Shown here one piece after another: positions 57,180 through 64,000 of a stretch of 64,000 bases of DNA. The notes under the pieces were generated by a model. That model saw only the letters and a program-made list of their open reading frames with translations, did not search any database and was not told where the DNA came from. The DNA is from Chitinophaga tropicalis. Lineage in GTDB: Bacteria > Bacteroidota > Bacteroidia > Chitinophagales > Chitinophagaceae. Each line of letters starts with the position of its first letter. The first letter of the stretch is position 1. The translations under genes were made by a program, and so were the position numbers. The stretch covers positions 124,001 through 188,000 of the forward strand of contig NZ_WRXN01000014.1 in the NCBI RefSeq assembly GCF_009758205.1, given 5' to 3'.

Positions 57180-57779
57180 ATGGAAATTTACTTTACTATA
57201 GAAAAGACTGCTACGGCAGAATTTAAGGACAGGGGCAGCAAGTTCCTGGCTTATGCCTGGCCCGTGAAAACTCCCGAGCAGGTAAAAGAATGCCTGCAGG
57301 AAATAAAGAAAGAACACCCCAAAGCTACCCATCACTGCTATGCTTACAGGCTGGGAACGGATGGGTTACAGTACCGTGCCGTAGATGATGGCGAGCCTTC
57401 AGGCACAGCAGGTAAACCTATTCTCGGACAGATAGACAGCAAACAGCTGACGGATGTACTGGTAGTGGTGGTACGTTATTTTGGCGGCACCTTACTCGGT
57501 GCGCCGGGACTGATCAATGCATATAAAATGTCCACAGCACTGGTATTACAGCTGATACCCGCTGTACAGAAAAATGTAGAGATCAAATACCGGCTCAGCT
57601 TTGATTATACTATTATGAACGATGTGATGATGGTGGTGAAACAGCAGAACTGTACTATATATGAACAGGAGCTGCAGCTTTTCTGCTCTATGGTGATAGG
57701 AGTGCCTAAAGCCGTGCAGGAGCTGACCCTGCTGAGGCTGAATGATATCTTAAGCCTGGAAATTAAACCGGAAAAATAA
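57180..57779 (+). CDS. yigZ: YigZ/IMPACT family protein
   Basis: A 199-residue member of the UPF0029/IMPACT family, relatives of which act on translation regulation; bacterial YigZ function is not established. N-terminal domain motifs 'EFKDRGSKFLAYAWPV', 'HPKATHHCYAYRLG', 'AVDDGEPSGTAGKPIL' and 'VVVRYFGGTLLGAPGLINAYK' are diagnostic; the C-terminal half is the ferredoxin-like DUF1949-type domain. I start at ATG 57180 (MEIYFTIEK); an upstream in-frame GTG overlaps the previous gene. Third gene of the ribD operon. Confidence 0.92.
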   Translation: MEIYFTIEKTATAEFKDRGSKFLAYAWPVKTPEQVKECLQEIKKEHPKATHHCYAYRLGTDGLQYRAVDDGEPSGTAGKPILGQIDSKQLTDVLVVVVRYFGGTLLGAPGLINAYKMSTALVLQLIPAVQKNVEIKYRLSFDYTIMNDVMMVVKQQNCTIYEQELQLFCSMVIGVPKAVQELTLLRLNDILSLEIKPEK

Positions 57780-57819
57780 CTTCTTTCATTTTCAACTGGT
57801 TGTGGGCTCAGAAAGCTCT

Positions 57820-57862
57820 CTCAAAAAAACGCTTGTGCCGAAGGCACAAGCGTTTTTTTGAG
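57820..57862. terminator. Bidirectional terminator with GAA triloop
   Basis: Perfect stem CTC-A7-CGCTTGTGCC / GGCACAAGCG-T7-GAG around GAA, followed by CAATT. It separates the converging yigZ and hydroxyacyl-CoA dehydrogenase genes and is the intact counterpart of the interrupted element at 48068-48227. Confidence 0.92.
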
Positions 57863-57879
57863 CAATTTTCCCGCTAATA

Positions 57880-58767
57880 TCAGCTAAACCGCTCACTCAC
57901 CACAAGATCTTTACTCCCTTTCTCATACTTATAAAACCCTTCTCCGCTCTTCACCCCAAGATAACCGGCTGTCACCATATTCACCAGTAGCGGACAGGGA
58001 GCATACTTCGGATTACCAAATCCATCATGCAATACATGAAGAATAGACAAACATACATCCAGCCCTATGAAATCCGCCAGTTGCAGCGGCCCCATCGGGT
58101 GAGCCATTCCCAGTTTCATCACCGTATCTATTTCCGCTACGCCAGCTACGCCTTCATACAATGAATAAATAGCTTCATTGATCATAGGCATGAGTATGCG
58201 GTTGGCAATAAAACCTGGATAGTCATTCACTACACAAGGTACTTTTCCCAGTTTTTCAGAAAGCTGAACGATGGAATCGGTCACTTCTTTTTCTGTTGCA
58301 TAACCATTGATGATCTCCACCAGTTTCATAACCGGAACAGGGTTCATGAAATGCATACCTATCACTTTACCTGCTCTTTTGGTAACGGCAGCAATGCGGG
58401 TGATGGAGATAGAAGATGTGTTGGTAGCCAGTATAACGCCCGGGGCGGTATGCTGGTCCAGTTCCCGGAAGATCTTCAGCTTCAGATCTACGTTCTCTGT
58501 AGCTGCTTCCACAACCAGCTCTGCGTTTTTAACGCCGGCAGGAAGATCTGTGAAAGTAGTAATGTTTTGCAGGGTCTGTGTTTTGACATCGGCAGTGATG
58601 GCTTCTTTGGCCAGTTGCCTGTCAAGGTTCTTTTCGATGGTTTGCAGTGCCTTTTCCAGGGCTGGTGCAGATACATCAATGAGGTTCACTTTAAAACCGT
58701 TTTGTGCAAAAACGTGCGCTATACCATTTCCCATGGTGCCTGCGCCGATAACTGCAATCTGTTGCAT
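57880..58767 (-). CDS. 3-hydroxybutyryl-CoA / 3-hydroxyacyl-CoA dehydrogenase
   Basis: NAD-dependent oxidation of 3-hydroxyacyl-CoA (or reduction of acetoacetyl-CoA) in the cytoplasm. The 295 residues show the Rossmann motif 'IAVIGAGTMGNGIAHVFA', 'AELVVEAATENVDLKLKIF', 'ATNTSSISITRIA', the catalytic His in 'GMHFMNPVPVMKLVEI', and the C-terminal dimerisation domain ending 'SGEGFYKYEKG'. This is the short, single-function PaaH/Hbd form. It follows the secreted regulatory-domain gene by 15 bp. Whether it serves butyrate, phenylacetate or fatty-acid metabolism cannot be told here. Confidence 0.92.
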   Translation of the reverse strand: MQQIAVIGAGTMGNGIAHVFAQNGFKVNLIDVSAPALEKALQTIEKNLDRQLAKEAITADVKTQTLQNITTFTDLPAGVKNAELVVEAATENVDLKLKIFRELDQHTAPGVILATNTSSISITRIAAVTKRAGKVIGMHFMNPVPVMKLVEIINGYATEKEVTDSIVQLSEKLGKVPCVVNDYPGFIANRILMPMINEAIYSLYEGVAGVAEIDTVMKLGMAHPMGPLQLADFIGLDVCLSILHVLHDGFGNPKYAPCPLLVNMVTAGYLGVKSGEGFYKYEKGSKDLVVSERFS

Positions 58768-58782
58768 GGTGTATTGATTTTG

Positions 58783-59448
58783 TTAATAGCCGTAACCGTA
58801 AGTGTTATTGCTCTTGTTCTTGAAGTCGCCCCGCTTCCAGGCCTGTATGAACTTGGCCCATGCCAGGGGATTCATTATACCCTGTGGAGGTTGCTGACCA
58901 GCATAATACAGGGACTGGGCCTGCCTGTTAAGATATGAATTGGTAGCCTCGCGCGCATCAGGAGGCGTATAACGTGAAAGGGCGCGCATTCTCGCTTCTT
59001 CGGTATTTTTTCTGGCCAGTTCGTATTCGTCGTCCGGAACATCTGCACTCACAAATGCCTTGTCAAATTCTTCCCGGCTGGGGTAAGGTCTTATAATGGT
59101 AACCGGCAGATAGGTGGTATCTATCACCAGCAGCTGTATCATCGAGTAATTGTTGCCCGGCAGGTTGGTTGGTATCTTATAGTCCTTACGTTTGAAACCT
59201 ACGGCGCTGAAGGTAAGGGTATCTCCCTTAAATGCTACGATAGAGAACACACCCTGGCTGTTGGAAATGGTTCCCCGGTTCTGCCCTCTTACCAGTACAC
59301 TCACTGCAGGAATGGCGCGAAGACTGTCGGCGGTCATGGTAATACCGGAAATCTGGATAATACTGTCTTTGAACTGCGAAAGCTGGGCTTTAAGCAGGAA
59401 AGGAAAAAACAGGAATAATAACAGTATGTAGGAACTCTTTTTGTGCAT
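58783..59448 (-). CDS. Secreted protein with carboxypeptidase-regulatory-like domain
   Basis: A 221-residue exported protein. Signal peptide MHKKSSYILLLFLFFPFLLKAQ, then a CarboxypepD_reg-like beta-sandwich (about 30-120): 'ISGITMTADSLRAIPAVSVLVRGQNRGTISNSQGVFSI' and 'GDTLTFSAVGFKRKDY' form the pattern seen at the N-terminus of TonB-dependent SusC receptors, here without a barrel. The C-terminal part (125-221) is charged, with many Arg, Tyr and Asn and a tail 'KNKSNNTYGYGY'. Role unknown. I start at ATG 59448, where the signal begins. Confidence 0.82.
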   Translation of the reverse strand: MHKKSSYILLLFLFFPFLLKAQLSQFKDSIIQISGITMTADSLRAIPAVSVLVRGQNRGTISNSQGVFSIVAFKGDTLTFSAVGFKRKDYKIPTNLPGNNYSMIQLLVIDTTYLPVTIIRPYPSREEFDKAFVSADVPDDEYELARKNTEEARMRALSRYTPPDAREATNSYLNRQAQSLYYAGQQPPQGIMNPLAWAKFIQAWKRGDFKNKSNNTYGYGY

Positions 59449-59579
59449 GCCGCCTCTAAGATAAATGTTTTGTTTTAAACAGGAGCCATAGGATTGTATT
59501 CCAGCCCTATATAGATGATGAGCGGGAAAGTTGAAAGACAAAAACTATGACAGCGTGACAAATTAACTCGCAATTGGGT

Positions 59580-59587
59580 TAACTTTG
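59580..59587 (+). promoter_or_regulatory. -7 promoter box of mrp
   Basis: TAACTTTG fits TAnnTTTG, 29 bp before the ATG at 59617. Confidence 0.6.
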
Positions 59588-59616
59588 TACCCTGGAATTA
59601 AAATTAACAACTATTT

Positions 59617-60714
59617 ATGATCACTACGGAACAGATTTTACAGGCTTTGAGCAATGTGGAAGAGCCTGATCTGGGGAAGGACCTCGTAACGCTGAATATG
59701 GTGAAGGATGTTGAGATTGATGGGAATAAAGTGAAATTTACTGTAGTGCTTACTACTCCCGCCTGTCCGCTGAAAGATCTGATCAGGAATGCTTGTGTGA
59801 ATGCAATTCACCACCTGGTGAGTAAAGAGGCTGAAGTTCATGTGAATATGACAGCTAACGTAAACTCTAACAGGAAGGATGGCCGGAGTATTTTACCTAA
59901 CGTAAAGAATATCATTGTAGTAGCGTCCGGCAAGGGCGGTGTAGGTAAATCCACTGTGGCAGCTAACCTGGCCCTGGCGCTGGCTGAAGGCGGCGCTAAG
60001 GTAGGACTGATGGATGCAGATATTTACGGTCCTTCCGTACCCATTATGTTTGGCGTACGCGGAGAACGGCCATTGATGACCACCGTAGAAGGCAAAGGCA
60101 TGATAGTTCCGCTGGAAAAACATGGCATCAAACTCATGTCCATCGGGTTACTGATAGATGAAAAGCAGGCAGTAGTATGGCGTGGCCCTATGGCCAGCAG
60201 CGCTTTGAAACAGTTTATCACTGACGTGAACTGGGGAGAGCTGGATTACCTGGTAATAGATATGCCTCCCGGCACAGGTGATATTCACCTCACACTGGTA
60301 CAGACCGTACCGGTTACCGGCGCTGTAATGGTAACCACCCCTCAGGATGTGGCGCTGGCAGATGCCAAAAAAGGTATCGCTATGTTCGGCGGCTCTCAGA
60401 TCAATGTACCGATCATCGGGCTGGTAGAGAATATGGCTTATTTCACTCCGGCAGAACTGCCTGAAAATAAGTACTACATTTTTGGTAAAGAAGGTGGTAA
60501 ACGCCTCGCCCAGCAGCTGGAAATTCCCTTCCTCGGACAAATACCCCTGGTACAAAGCATTCGCGAAGGCGGGGATGATGGCGTACCGGCAATGGTAGGA
60601 GGAGATGATGTTACCAAACTGGCATTTATGGGCATTGCCAGCACAGCAGCCCGTAACATCGCTATGCGCAATGCCAACGTAGCGCCTACCAGGATCGTCG
60701 AAGTCTTCGTATAA
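59617..60714 (+). CDS. Mrp/ApbC-family P-loop ATPase (iron-sulfur cluster carrier type)
   Basis: A 365-residue ATPase of the Mrp/NBP35/ApbC family, linked to Fe-S cluster transfer. An N-terminal MIP18/DUF59 domain (1-85, with Cys in 'TTPACPLKDLIRNAC') precedes the deviant Walker A 'ASGKGGVGKSTVAANLA' (about 103-119), 'DADIYGPSVPIMFG' and 'DYLVIDMPPGTGDIHLTL'. The CxxC motif that bridges the cluster in typical Mrp proteins is missing: after 'GLVENMAYF' the sequence reads TPAELPENKYYIFG with no Cys. The DUF59 cysteine may substitute. Monocistronic. Confidence 0.93.
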   Translation: MITTEQILQALSNVEEPDLGKDLVTLNMVKDVEIDGNKVKFTVVLTTPACPLKDLIRNACVNAIHHLVSKEAEVHVNMTANVNSNRKDGRSILPNVKNIIVVASGKGGVGKSTVAANLALALAEGGAKVGLMDADIYGPSVPIMFGVRGERPLMTTVEGKGMIVPLEKHGIKLMSIGLLIDEKQAVVWRGPMASSALKQFITDVNWGELDYLVIDMPPGTGDIHLTLVQTVPVTGAVMVTTPQDVALADAKKGIAMFGGSQINVPIIGLVENMAYFTPAELPENKYYIFGKEGGKRLAQQLEIPFLGQIPLVQSIREGGDDGVPAMVGGDDVTKLAFMGIASTAARNIAMRNANVAPTRIVEVFV

Positions 60715-60724
60715 TAACTTTCTC

Positions 60725-60770
60725 AGCCGTGCGGCTAAAACTATCACTATAATTTAGCCGCGCGCAGCGC
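60725..60770. repeat. Mini-hairpin boxes after mrp
   Basis: AGCCG-tg-CGGCT (60725-60736) and GCGC-GCA-GCGC (60760-60770), the second with a C(GCA)G triloop preceded by TTTAGCC and followed by AAAAAG. They precede the GAA-triloop terminator, matching the arrangement at 2952-3080 and 44463-44531. Confidence 0.55.
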
Positions 60771-60779
60771 AAAAAGAAT

Positions 60780-60822
60780 CCCCGGAAATCGCTTTTGCCG
60801 AAGGCAAAAGCGATTTCCGGGG
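60780..60822. terminator. Long perfect GAA-triloop hairpin
   Basis: A 20-bp perfect stem CCCCGGAAATCGCTTTTGCC / GGCAAAAGCGATTTCCGGGG around GAA. A T run (ATTCTTTTT) follows only on the minus strand; on the plus strand GCAAATTCTT follows. It lies between converging mrp and the oxidoreductase gene. Confidence 0.85.
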
Positions 60823-60851
60823 CAAATTCTTAACCAGCAGAAATTATTCTC

Positions 60852-60885
60852 AAAAGCCCTCTGTTTATACCAGGGGGCTTTTTCT
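60852..60885 (-). terminator. Terminator of the Tat-oxidoreductase gene
   Basis: Stem AAAAGCCCTCTG / CAGGGGGCTTTT (one G.U) with a 7-nt loop and T runs on the plus strand; on the minus strand GGGCTTTTGAG follows. It sits immediately beyond the stop at 60887. Confidence 0.75.
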
Positions 60886-60886
60886 T

Positions 60887-62242
60887 TTATAGTATAAACG
60901 GCTTACCACCAACCATCACCTCCTGCGTAGCCTCATCAAAAGTTGCCTTCATCCCGGTACGGTAAGCCGCATTCGCCATGATCAGCGCAATAGAATGAGA
61001 ATAAGCCGCTTCGATAGGCGCATTCGCAGGCTTCCTGTCTCTTACACTCTGCATCCAGTTCCGCACGTGAGCATTGGTAAGCGGGTCACCCCCTGTATTA
61101 GCACTGGTAGCCGCTTTGGTTTCACTGGTAGCAAGCGTCATCTCAGGCAGCAGGTTGGCACGCATCCCCATTTCCTTCGCTTCCCTCTCAGTAAGACCGC
61201 CGGTAGGAGTGATCTTGTTCTTATCAATATCAATAGTACCGCCATTAGAGAAATACATTTCCTTGATACCACCAGCCGAGTTGGAGAAACGGGAACTGTA
61301 AGCTACCTGGAAACCCGATTTCGGATCATTCTCCGGACCATAATCAAATACTGCTGTAATAGTATCCGCATTGGTACGGCCATCCTTCCACTGGTAAATA
61401 CCCCCGTTAGATACAGCAGAACGTGGATGTTTCAGTCCGCTGAACCAGTGCACGGTATCTATCTGGTGCGTCATCCACTGACCATAAATACCGGAAGAAT
61501 AAGGCCAGAACAGGCGGTATTCCAGGTATTTACGCGGGTCCCAGTTATCTTTCGGCCTGCCTGCAAGGAAACGCCCCCAGTCAGTATCCTGCTCACGGAT
61601 CTCCTTCACTAGCTCCGGCCTGCGCCAGCGTCCCGGCTGATTCACATTCCAGGTCATTTCCACCATGGTAATAGGACCAAACTTACCTGATTTAATAAAG
61701 TCATTCGCCGCATGATAGCTGTCGCCACTCCTGCGCTGTGTACCTACCTGGAAGATCTTGCCGGAATCTTTAACGGCTTTCAGCGCCTTACGGGCATCAT
61801 CCATAGTTTCTGCAAATGGTTTCTCGCAGTACACATCTACTTTGTTGCCAACAGCTTCAATAGTATGATAGGCATGCTGGAAGTCGGCCGTAGCTATAAA
61901 TACAGCATCGAGGTCCTTAATGCGGTACAGTTCATCATTGTTCACACATGCTTTGACATCATGGCCGGCCTTTTCCTGCAGCCATGCCTTACCTTCATCG
62001 CGTCTGCGTTTCCAGATATCGGATACAGCGATCATGTCAAAGTTCAGTTCCTTATTATTTGCAAAGAAGCAGGGCAGTAACGCCTGGCGGGCACGGTCGG
62101 AAAAACCAACCAGTCCGACATTTACCCTGTCATTAGCACCCATTATACGGGCATAGCTGCTGGCAGGCAGTCCCATTGCGGTAAGCGTAATACCTGCGCC
62201 GCTCAGCATAGATTGTTTCAGGAATTCACGACGTGATTTCAT
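60887..62242 (-). CDS. Tat-exported Gfo/Idh/MocA-family oxidoreductase
   Basis: A 451-residue NAD(P)-dependent oxidoreductase with a twin-arginine signal (MKSRREFLKQSMLSGAGITL, with the RRxFLK motif). The Rossmann fold follows ('VNVGLVGFSDRARQALLPCFF', 'IAVSDIWKRRRDEG', 'AVFIATADFQHAYHTIEAVGN'), then the 'DVYCEKPFAETMDDARKAL' motif with the catalytic-type Lys, and the substrate domain ('MVEMTWNVNQPGRWRRPELV', 'QWMTHQIDTVHWFSGLKHP'). Exported members act on sugars or glycosides in the periplasm with the cofactor carried through Tat. It is 28 bp downstream of a secreted sugar-isomerase gene. Confidence 0.9.
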   Translation of the reverse strand: MKSRREFLKQSMLSGAGITLTAMGLPASSYARIMGANDRVNVGLVGFSDRARQALLPCFFANNKELNFDMIAVSDIWKRRRDEGKAWLQEKAGHDVKACVNNDELYRIKDLDAVFIATADFQHAYHTIEAVGNKVDVYCEKPFAETMDDARKALKAVKDSGKIFQVGTQRRSGDSYHAANDFIKSGKFGPITMVEMTWNVNQPGRWRRPELVKEIREQDTDWGRFLAGRPKDNWDPRKYLEYRLFWPYSSGIYGQWMTHQIDTVHWFSGLKHPRSAVSNGGIYQWKDGRTNADTITAVFDYGPENDPKSGFQVAYSSRFSNSAGGIKEMYFSNGGTIDIDKNKITPTGGLTEREAKEMGMRANLLPEMTLATSETKAATSANTGGDPLTNAHVRNWMQSVRDRKPANAPIEAAYSHSIALIMANAAYRTGMKATFDEATQEVMVGGKPFIL

Positions 62243-62270
62243 TCTGTGTGGGTTTAAAAGTTTTGATGGA

Positions 62271-63128
62271 TCATTTATACGATGCTGCGATCTGTTTTTT
62301 CATGTATTCCAGGGTAGGCGCCGCCTGCTTGTTCATGTCATCCCAGCGGCACTCCAGTGAGATCCTGCCGGTATAACCTATTTTCCCCAATGCGGCTATA
62401 TAAGGAACAATATCGTCACCGGTAGATCCCGGAGCTGTTCTCTTCTCCCTTTCCGCTATATGGCAGTGCACCAGGTTCTTTTTAGCTTTTATCAGCTCCG
62501 CTGGTGACTCATTCTCCTTCAGCATATGATAAATGTCTGCCGTAAGTTTGAAGTTGGGATGGTTCACCTTTGTAACTATAGCATTTGCTTCCGCCAATGT
62601 GTTAACAAAGTTGGTTTCCGTGCTGTTCAGGTTCTCTATTGCTATCACACAATGATAAGGCGCGGCAGCTACCGCCATCTTCCGGCAAAGTGAAATGAAC
62701 TGCCCGGTGGCCGTATCTTTATTATAATTGTCCGGCAGCTTGCGGGATACACCGCTGCCCAGCACTACCACCTCTATACCAGCAGTTTGCGCTCTCTTCA
62801 TCACCCCCTCCACATATTCCAGCACCTGCTTTTCATTCACATCCGGACCGGTAAGCCGGATATTCCCGGGAAAAAAGACATTACAGGCCTTTACAGGACA
62901 TTTCAGTTGCTTCAGTTGCGCCAGCTGCAGCCGGAAAGTATCTTCCCCGATAGCAGGAGAGAGGAGCTTCTGTACACTTTCCTCTATATACCCATATCCT
63001 GCATTGTGTAAAAGTGCATCGTTTGAGCGGGATGTACATACTCCTACCTGAGGGACCCGGGTTTGTGCATTCGATTGCAAAACGCAAACTAATGCTGCGC
63101 ATAATAGCCAGTTGAGACAGTTCTTCAT
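62271..63128 (-). CDS. Secreted sugar phosphate isomerase/epimerase family protein
   Basis: A 285-residue AP-endonuclease-2-like TIM barrel (xylose isomerase-like) with a Sec signal (MKNCLNWLLCAALVCVLQSNAQ). Barrel residues that bind the divalent metal in this family can be read: Glu in 'VIAIENLNSTETNFVNTL', Asp/His in 'FKLTADIYHMLKENESP', His in 'LVHCHIAEREKR' and Glu in 'GRISLECRWDD'. It is first in a two-gene leftward unit with a Tat-exported oxidoreductase, a frequent pair in Bacteroidota carbohydrate metabolism. I start at ATG 63128; a longer frame upstream is unlikely. Confidence 0.87.
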   Translation of the reverse strand: MKNCLNWLLCAALVCVLQSNAQTRVPQVGVCTSRSNDALLHNAGYGYIEESVQKLLSPAIGEDTFRLQLAQLKQLKCPVKACNVFFPGNIRLTGPDVNEKQVLEYVEGVMKRAQTAGIEVVVLGSGVSRKLPDNYNKDTATGQFISLCRKMAVAAAPYHCVIAIENLNSTETNFVNTLAEANAIVTKVNHPNFKLTADIYHMLKENESPAELIKAKKNLVHCHIAEREKRTAPGSTGDDIVPYIAALGKIGYTGRISLECRWDDMNKQAAPTLEYMKKQIAASYK

Positions 63129-63306
63129 ATATTTTTTTTCATAAACGCAGAGCGCAAAAGTTAGGAACATTATTTTATAAATCCAAATAGGGTGTGATGA
63201 GCGTAATGTTGCAGATTTTTTTTCCTATATTTAATTACGAATTACCATAGGAGTATTCCACTTTTTACTAATATTTTCATTTCAATCGCATTGCTTAAGT
63301 TTTACT

Positions 63307-63315
63307 TAACTTTGC
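63307..63315 (+). promoter_or_regulatory. -7 promoter box of pyrF
   Basis: TAACTTTGC, an exact TAnnTTTG match 18 bp before the ATG at 63334. The same TAACTTTGCGCC string precedes the ABC-F gene at 5401. Confidence 0.7.
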
Positions 63316-63333
63316 GCCCCAAATCAGTAATTT

Positions 63334-64000
63334 ATGAACAGACAGGAATTGGTGAATTTGATAAAGGAGCGGCAATCTTACCTATGCGTGGGACTGGACA
63401 CAGACCTGCAAAAGATCCCCCGCCATTTACTCTCTCATCCTGACCCGGTATTTGCTTTTAATAAGGCCATTATTGATGCAACAAAAGATCTTTGTGTGTC
63501 TTATAAGATCAATACTGCCTTTTATGAGTGCATGGGCATCCGTGGCTGGGAAAGCCTGCAACGTACAGTAGAATATATCCCTTCCGGCCTGTTTACTATT
63601 GCAGATGCCAAACGTGGAGATATAGGCAATACCTCCACCCAGTATGCCAAAACATTCTTTGAAACATACAACTTCGACGCAGTGACCGTAGCCCCCTATA
63701 TGGGCCGTGACAGCGTTACGCCTTTCCTCTCCTTCAACGAGAAATGGACCATCATGCTGGGACTGACCTCCAACGAAGGAAGCAATGACTTCCAGCTGCA
63801 GTCTGCAGGAGATGAAAAGCTCTATGAAAAAGTATTGAAAGCAGGTATGAGCTGGGGATCACCTGATAACCTGATGTTTGTGATCGGCGCCACTCAGGCG
63901 TCACAGTTAGCTTACATCCGGCAGCTGGTGCCAGACCACTTCTTCCTCGTGCCAGGAGTAGGTGCACAGGGCGGTAACCTCCAGGAAATCTCCGCCGTAG
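63334..64000 (+). CDS. pyrF: Orotidine 5'-phosphate decarboxylase (3' end outside window)
   Basis: Last step of UMP synthesis, decarboxylation of OMP. Only the first 222 residues are present; the frame is open to the window end. Motifs: 'LCVGLDTDLQKIP', 'KINTAFYECMGIRGWESL', the catalytic Asp-Lys-x-x-Asp in 'IADAKRGDIGNTSTQYAKTFF', 'VTVAPYMGRDSVTPF' and 'FVIGATQASQLAYIRQLVPDHFFLVPGVGAQGG' in pieces. This is the longer PyrF type found in Bacteroidota, Actinobacteria and Myxococcota (usually about 270 residues). Confidence 0.95.
   Translation, partial: MNRQELVNLIKERQSYLCVGLDTDLQKIPRHLLSHPDPVFAFNKAIIDATKDLCVSYKINTAFYECMGIRGWESLQRTVEYIPSGLFTIADAKRGDIGNTSTQYAKTFFETYNFDAVTVAPYMGRDSVTPFLSFNEKWTIMLGLTSNEGSNDFQLQSAGDEKLYEKVLKAGMSWGSPDNLMFVIGATQASQLAYIRQLVPDHFFLVPGVGAQGGNLQEISAV

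Noticed and set aside
1..64000. tRNA, rRNA, prophage, toxin-antitoxin, restriction, CRISPR-Cas or secretion-system genes
   Set aside because: Looked for in all gaps and coding regions; none could be supported.

Overview
The window is a 64 kb stretch of chromosome from a member of the Bacteroidota, most likely Chitinophagaceae and Chitinophaga-like. I infer this from protein character (long PurM, split PntA, YbiT-type ABC-F protein, Mrp without its CxxC, many secreted Bacteroidota-only unknowns) and from the many genes preceded by the Bacteroidota promoter box TAnnTTTG, usually followed by C. Coding density is high and the content is mostly housekeeping. I see no rRNA, tRNA, CRISPR array, prophage, plasmid gene or intact insertion sequence. 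The left end cuts a Gfo/Idh/MocA oxidoreductase and the right end cuts pyrF.

Layout. 1-13 kb: oxidoreductase tail, a lipoprotein prolyl oligopeptidase, murI with carbonic anhydrase, an EcsC-family protein, an ABC-F ATPase, a lone receiver-domain protein, a membrane-anchored coiled-coil unknown, an exonuclease with holA, ribF and purM. 13-25 kb: ftsE, rpsO-pnp, prmA, plsY, an M48 lipoprotein protease, oxyR, secreted unknowns, a glycosyltransferase, a methyltransferase and an esterase. 25-35 kb: the complete C5 heme pathway as two divergent units, hemA-hemC-hemD-hemE-hemF-hemB-hemL leftward and hemH-hemY rightward, followed by DUF72, an unknown basic protein and a zincless Fpg/Nei glycosylase. 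37-44 kb: a baeRF-type protein, the pntAA-pntAB-pntB transhydrogenase, an RsmF-like rRNA methyltransferase and a LysM/double-psi protein. 44-54 kb: fmt with a NamZ-like (DUF1343) muramidase, an FKBP isomerase, a thioesterase, a CWC protein, metE under a cobalamin riboswitch, pepT and exbB-exbD. 54-64 kb: prmC and ribD diverging from a palindromic promoter, a secreted twin-repeat unknown, yigZ, a 3-hydroxyacyl-CoA dehydrogenase, a secreted regulatory-domain protein, mrp, a Tat-exported oxidoreductase with a secreted sugar isomerase, and pyrF.

The most unusual features are non-coding. (1) At 48068-48227 a 106-bp element with 15-bp perfect terminal inverted repeats sits inside what was a terminator hairpin downstream of metE, flanked by an exact 13-bp direct repeat: a MITE-like insertion into a palindrome. 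(2) Several convergent gene ends share a two-part signature, a mini-hairpin closed by a C(GCA)G triloop followed by a long terminator hairpin closed by a C(GAA)G triloop. (3) prmC and ribD start from overlapping, face-to-face -7 boxes that form a perfect palindrome. (4) Several genes (prmA, oxyR, pepT) have a promoter box 3-4 nt from the start codon and are probably leaderless. Among proteins, an ABC-F ATPase with one degenerate composite site, a Mg-type HemB, a cysteine cluster in ferrochelatase and a zincless Fpg deserve attention. All functions are assigned by reading motifs; no database search was possible.
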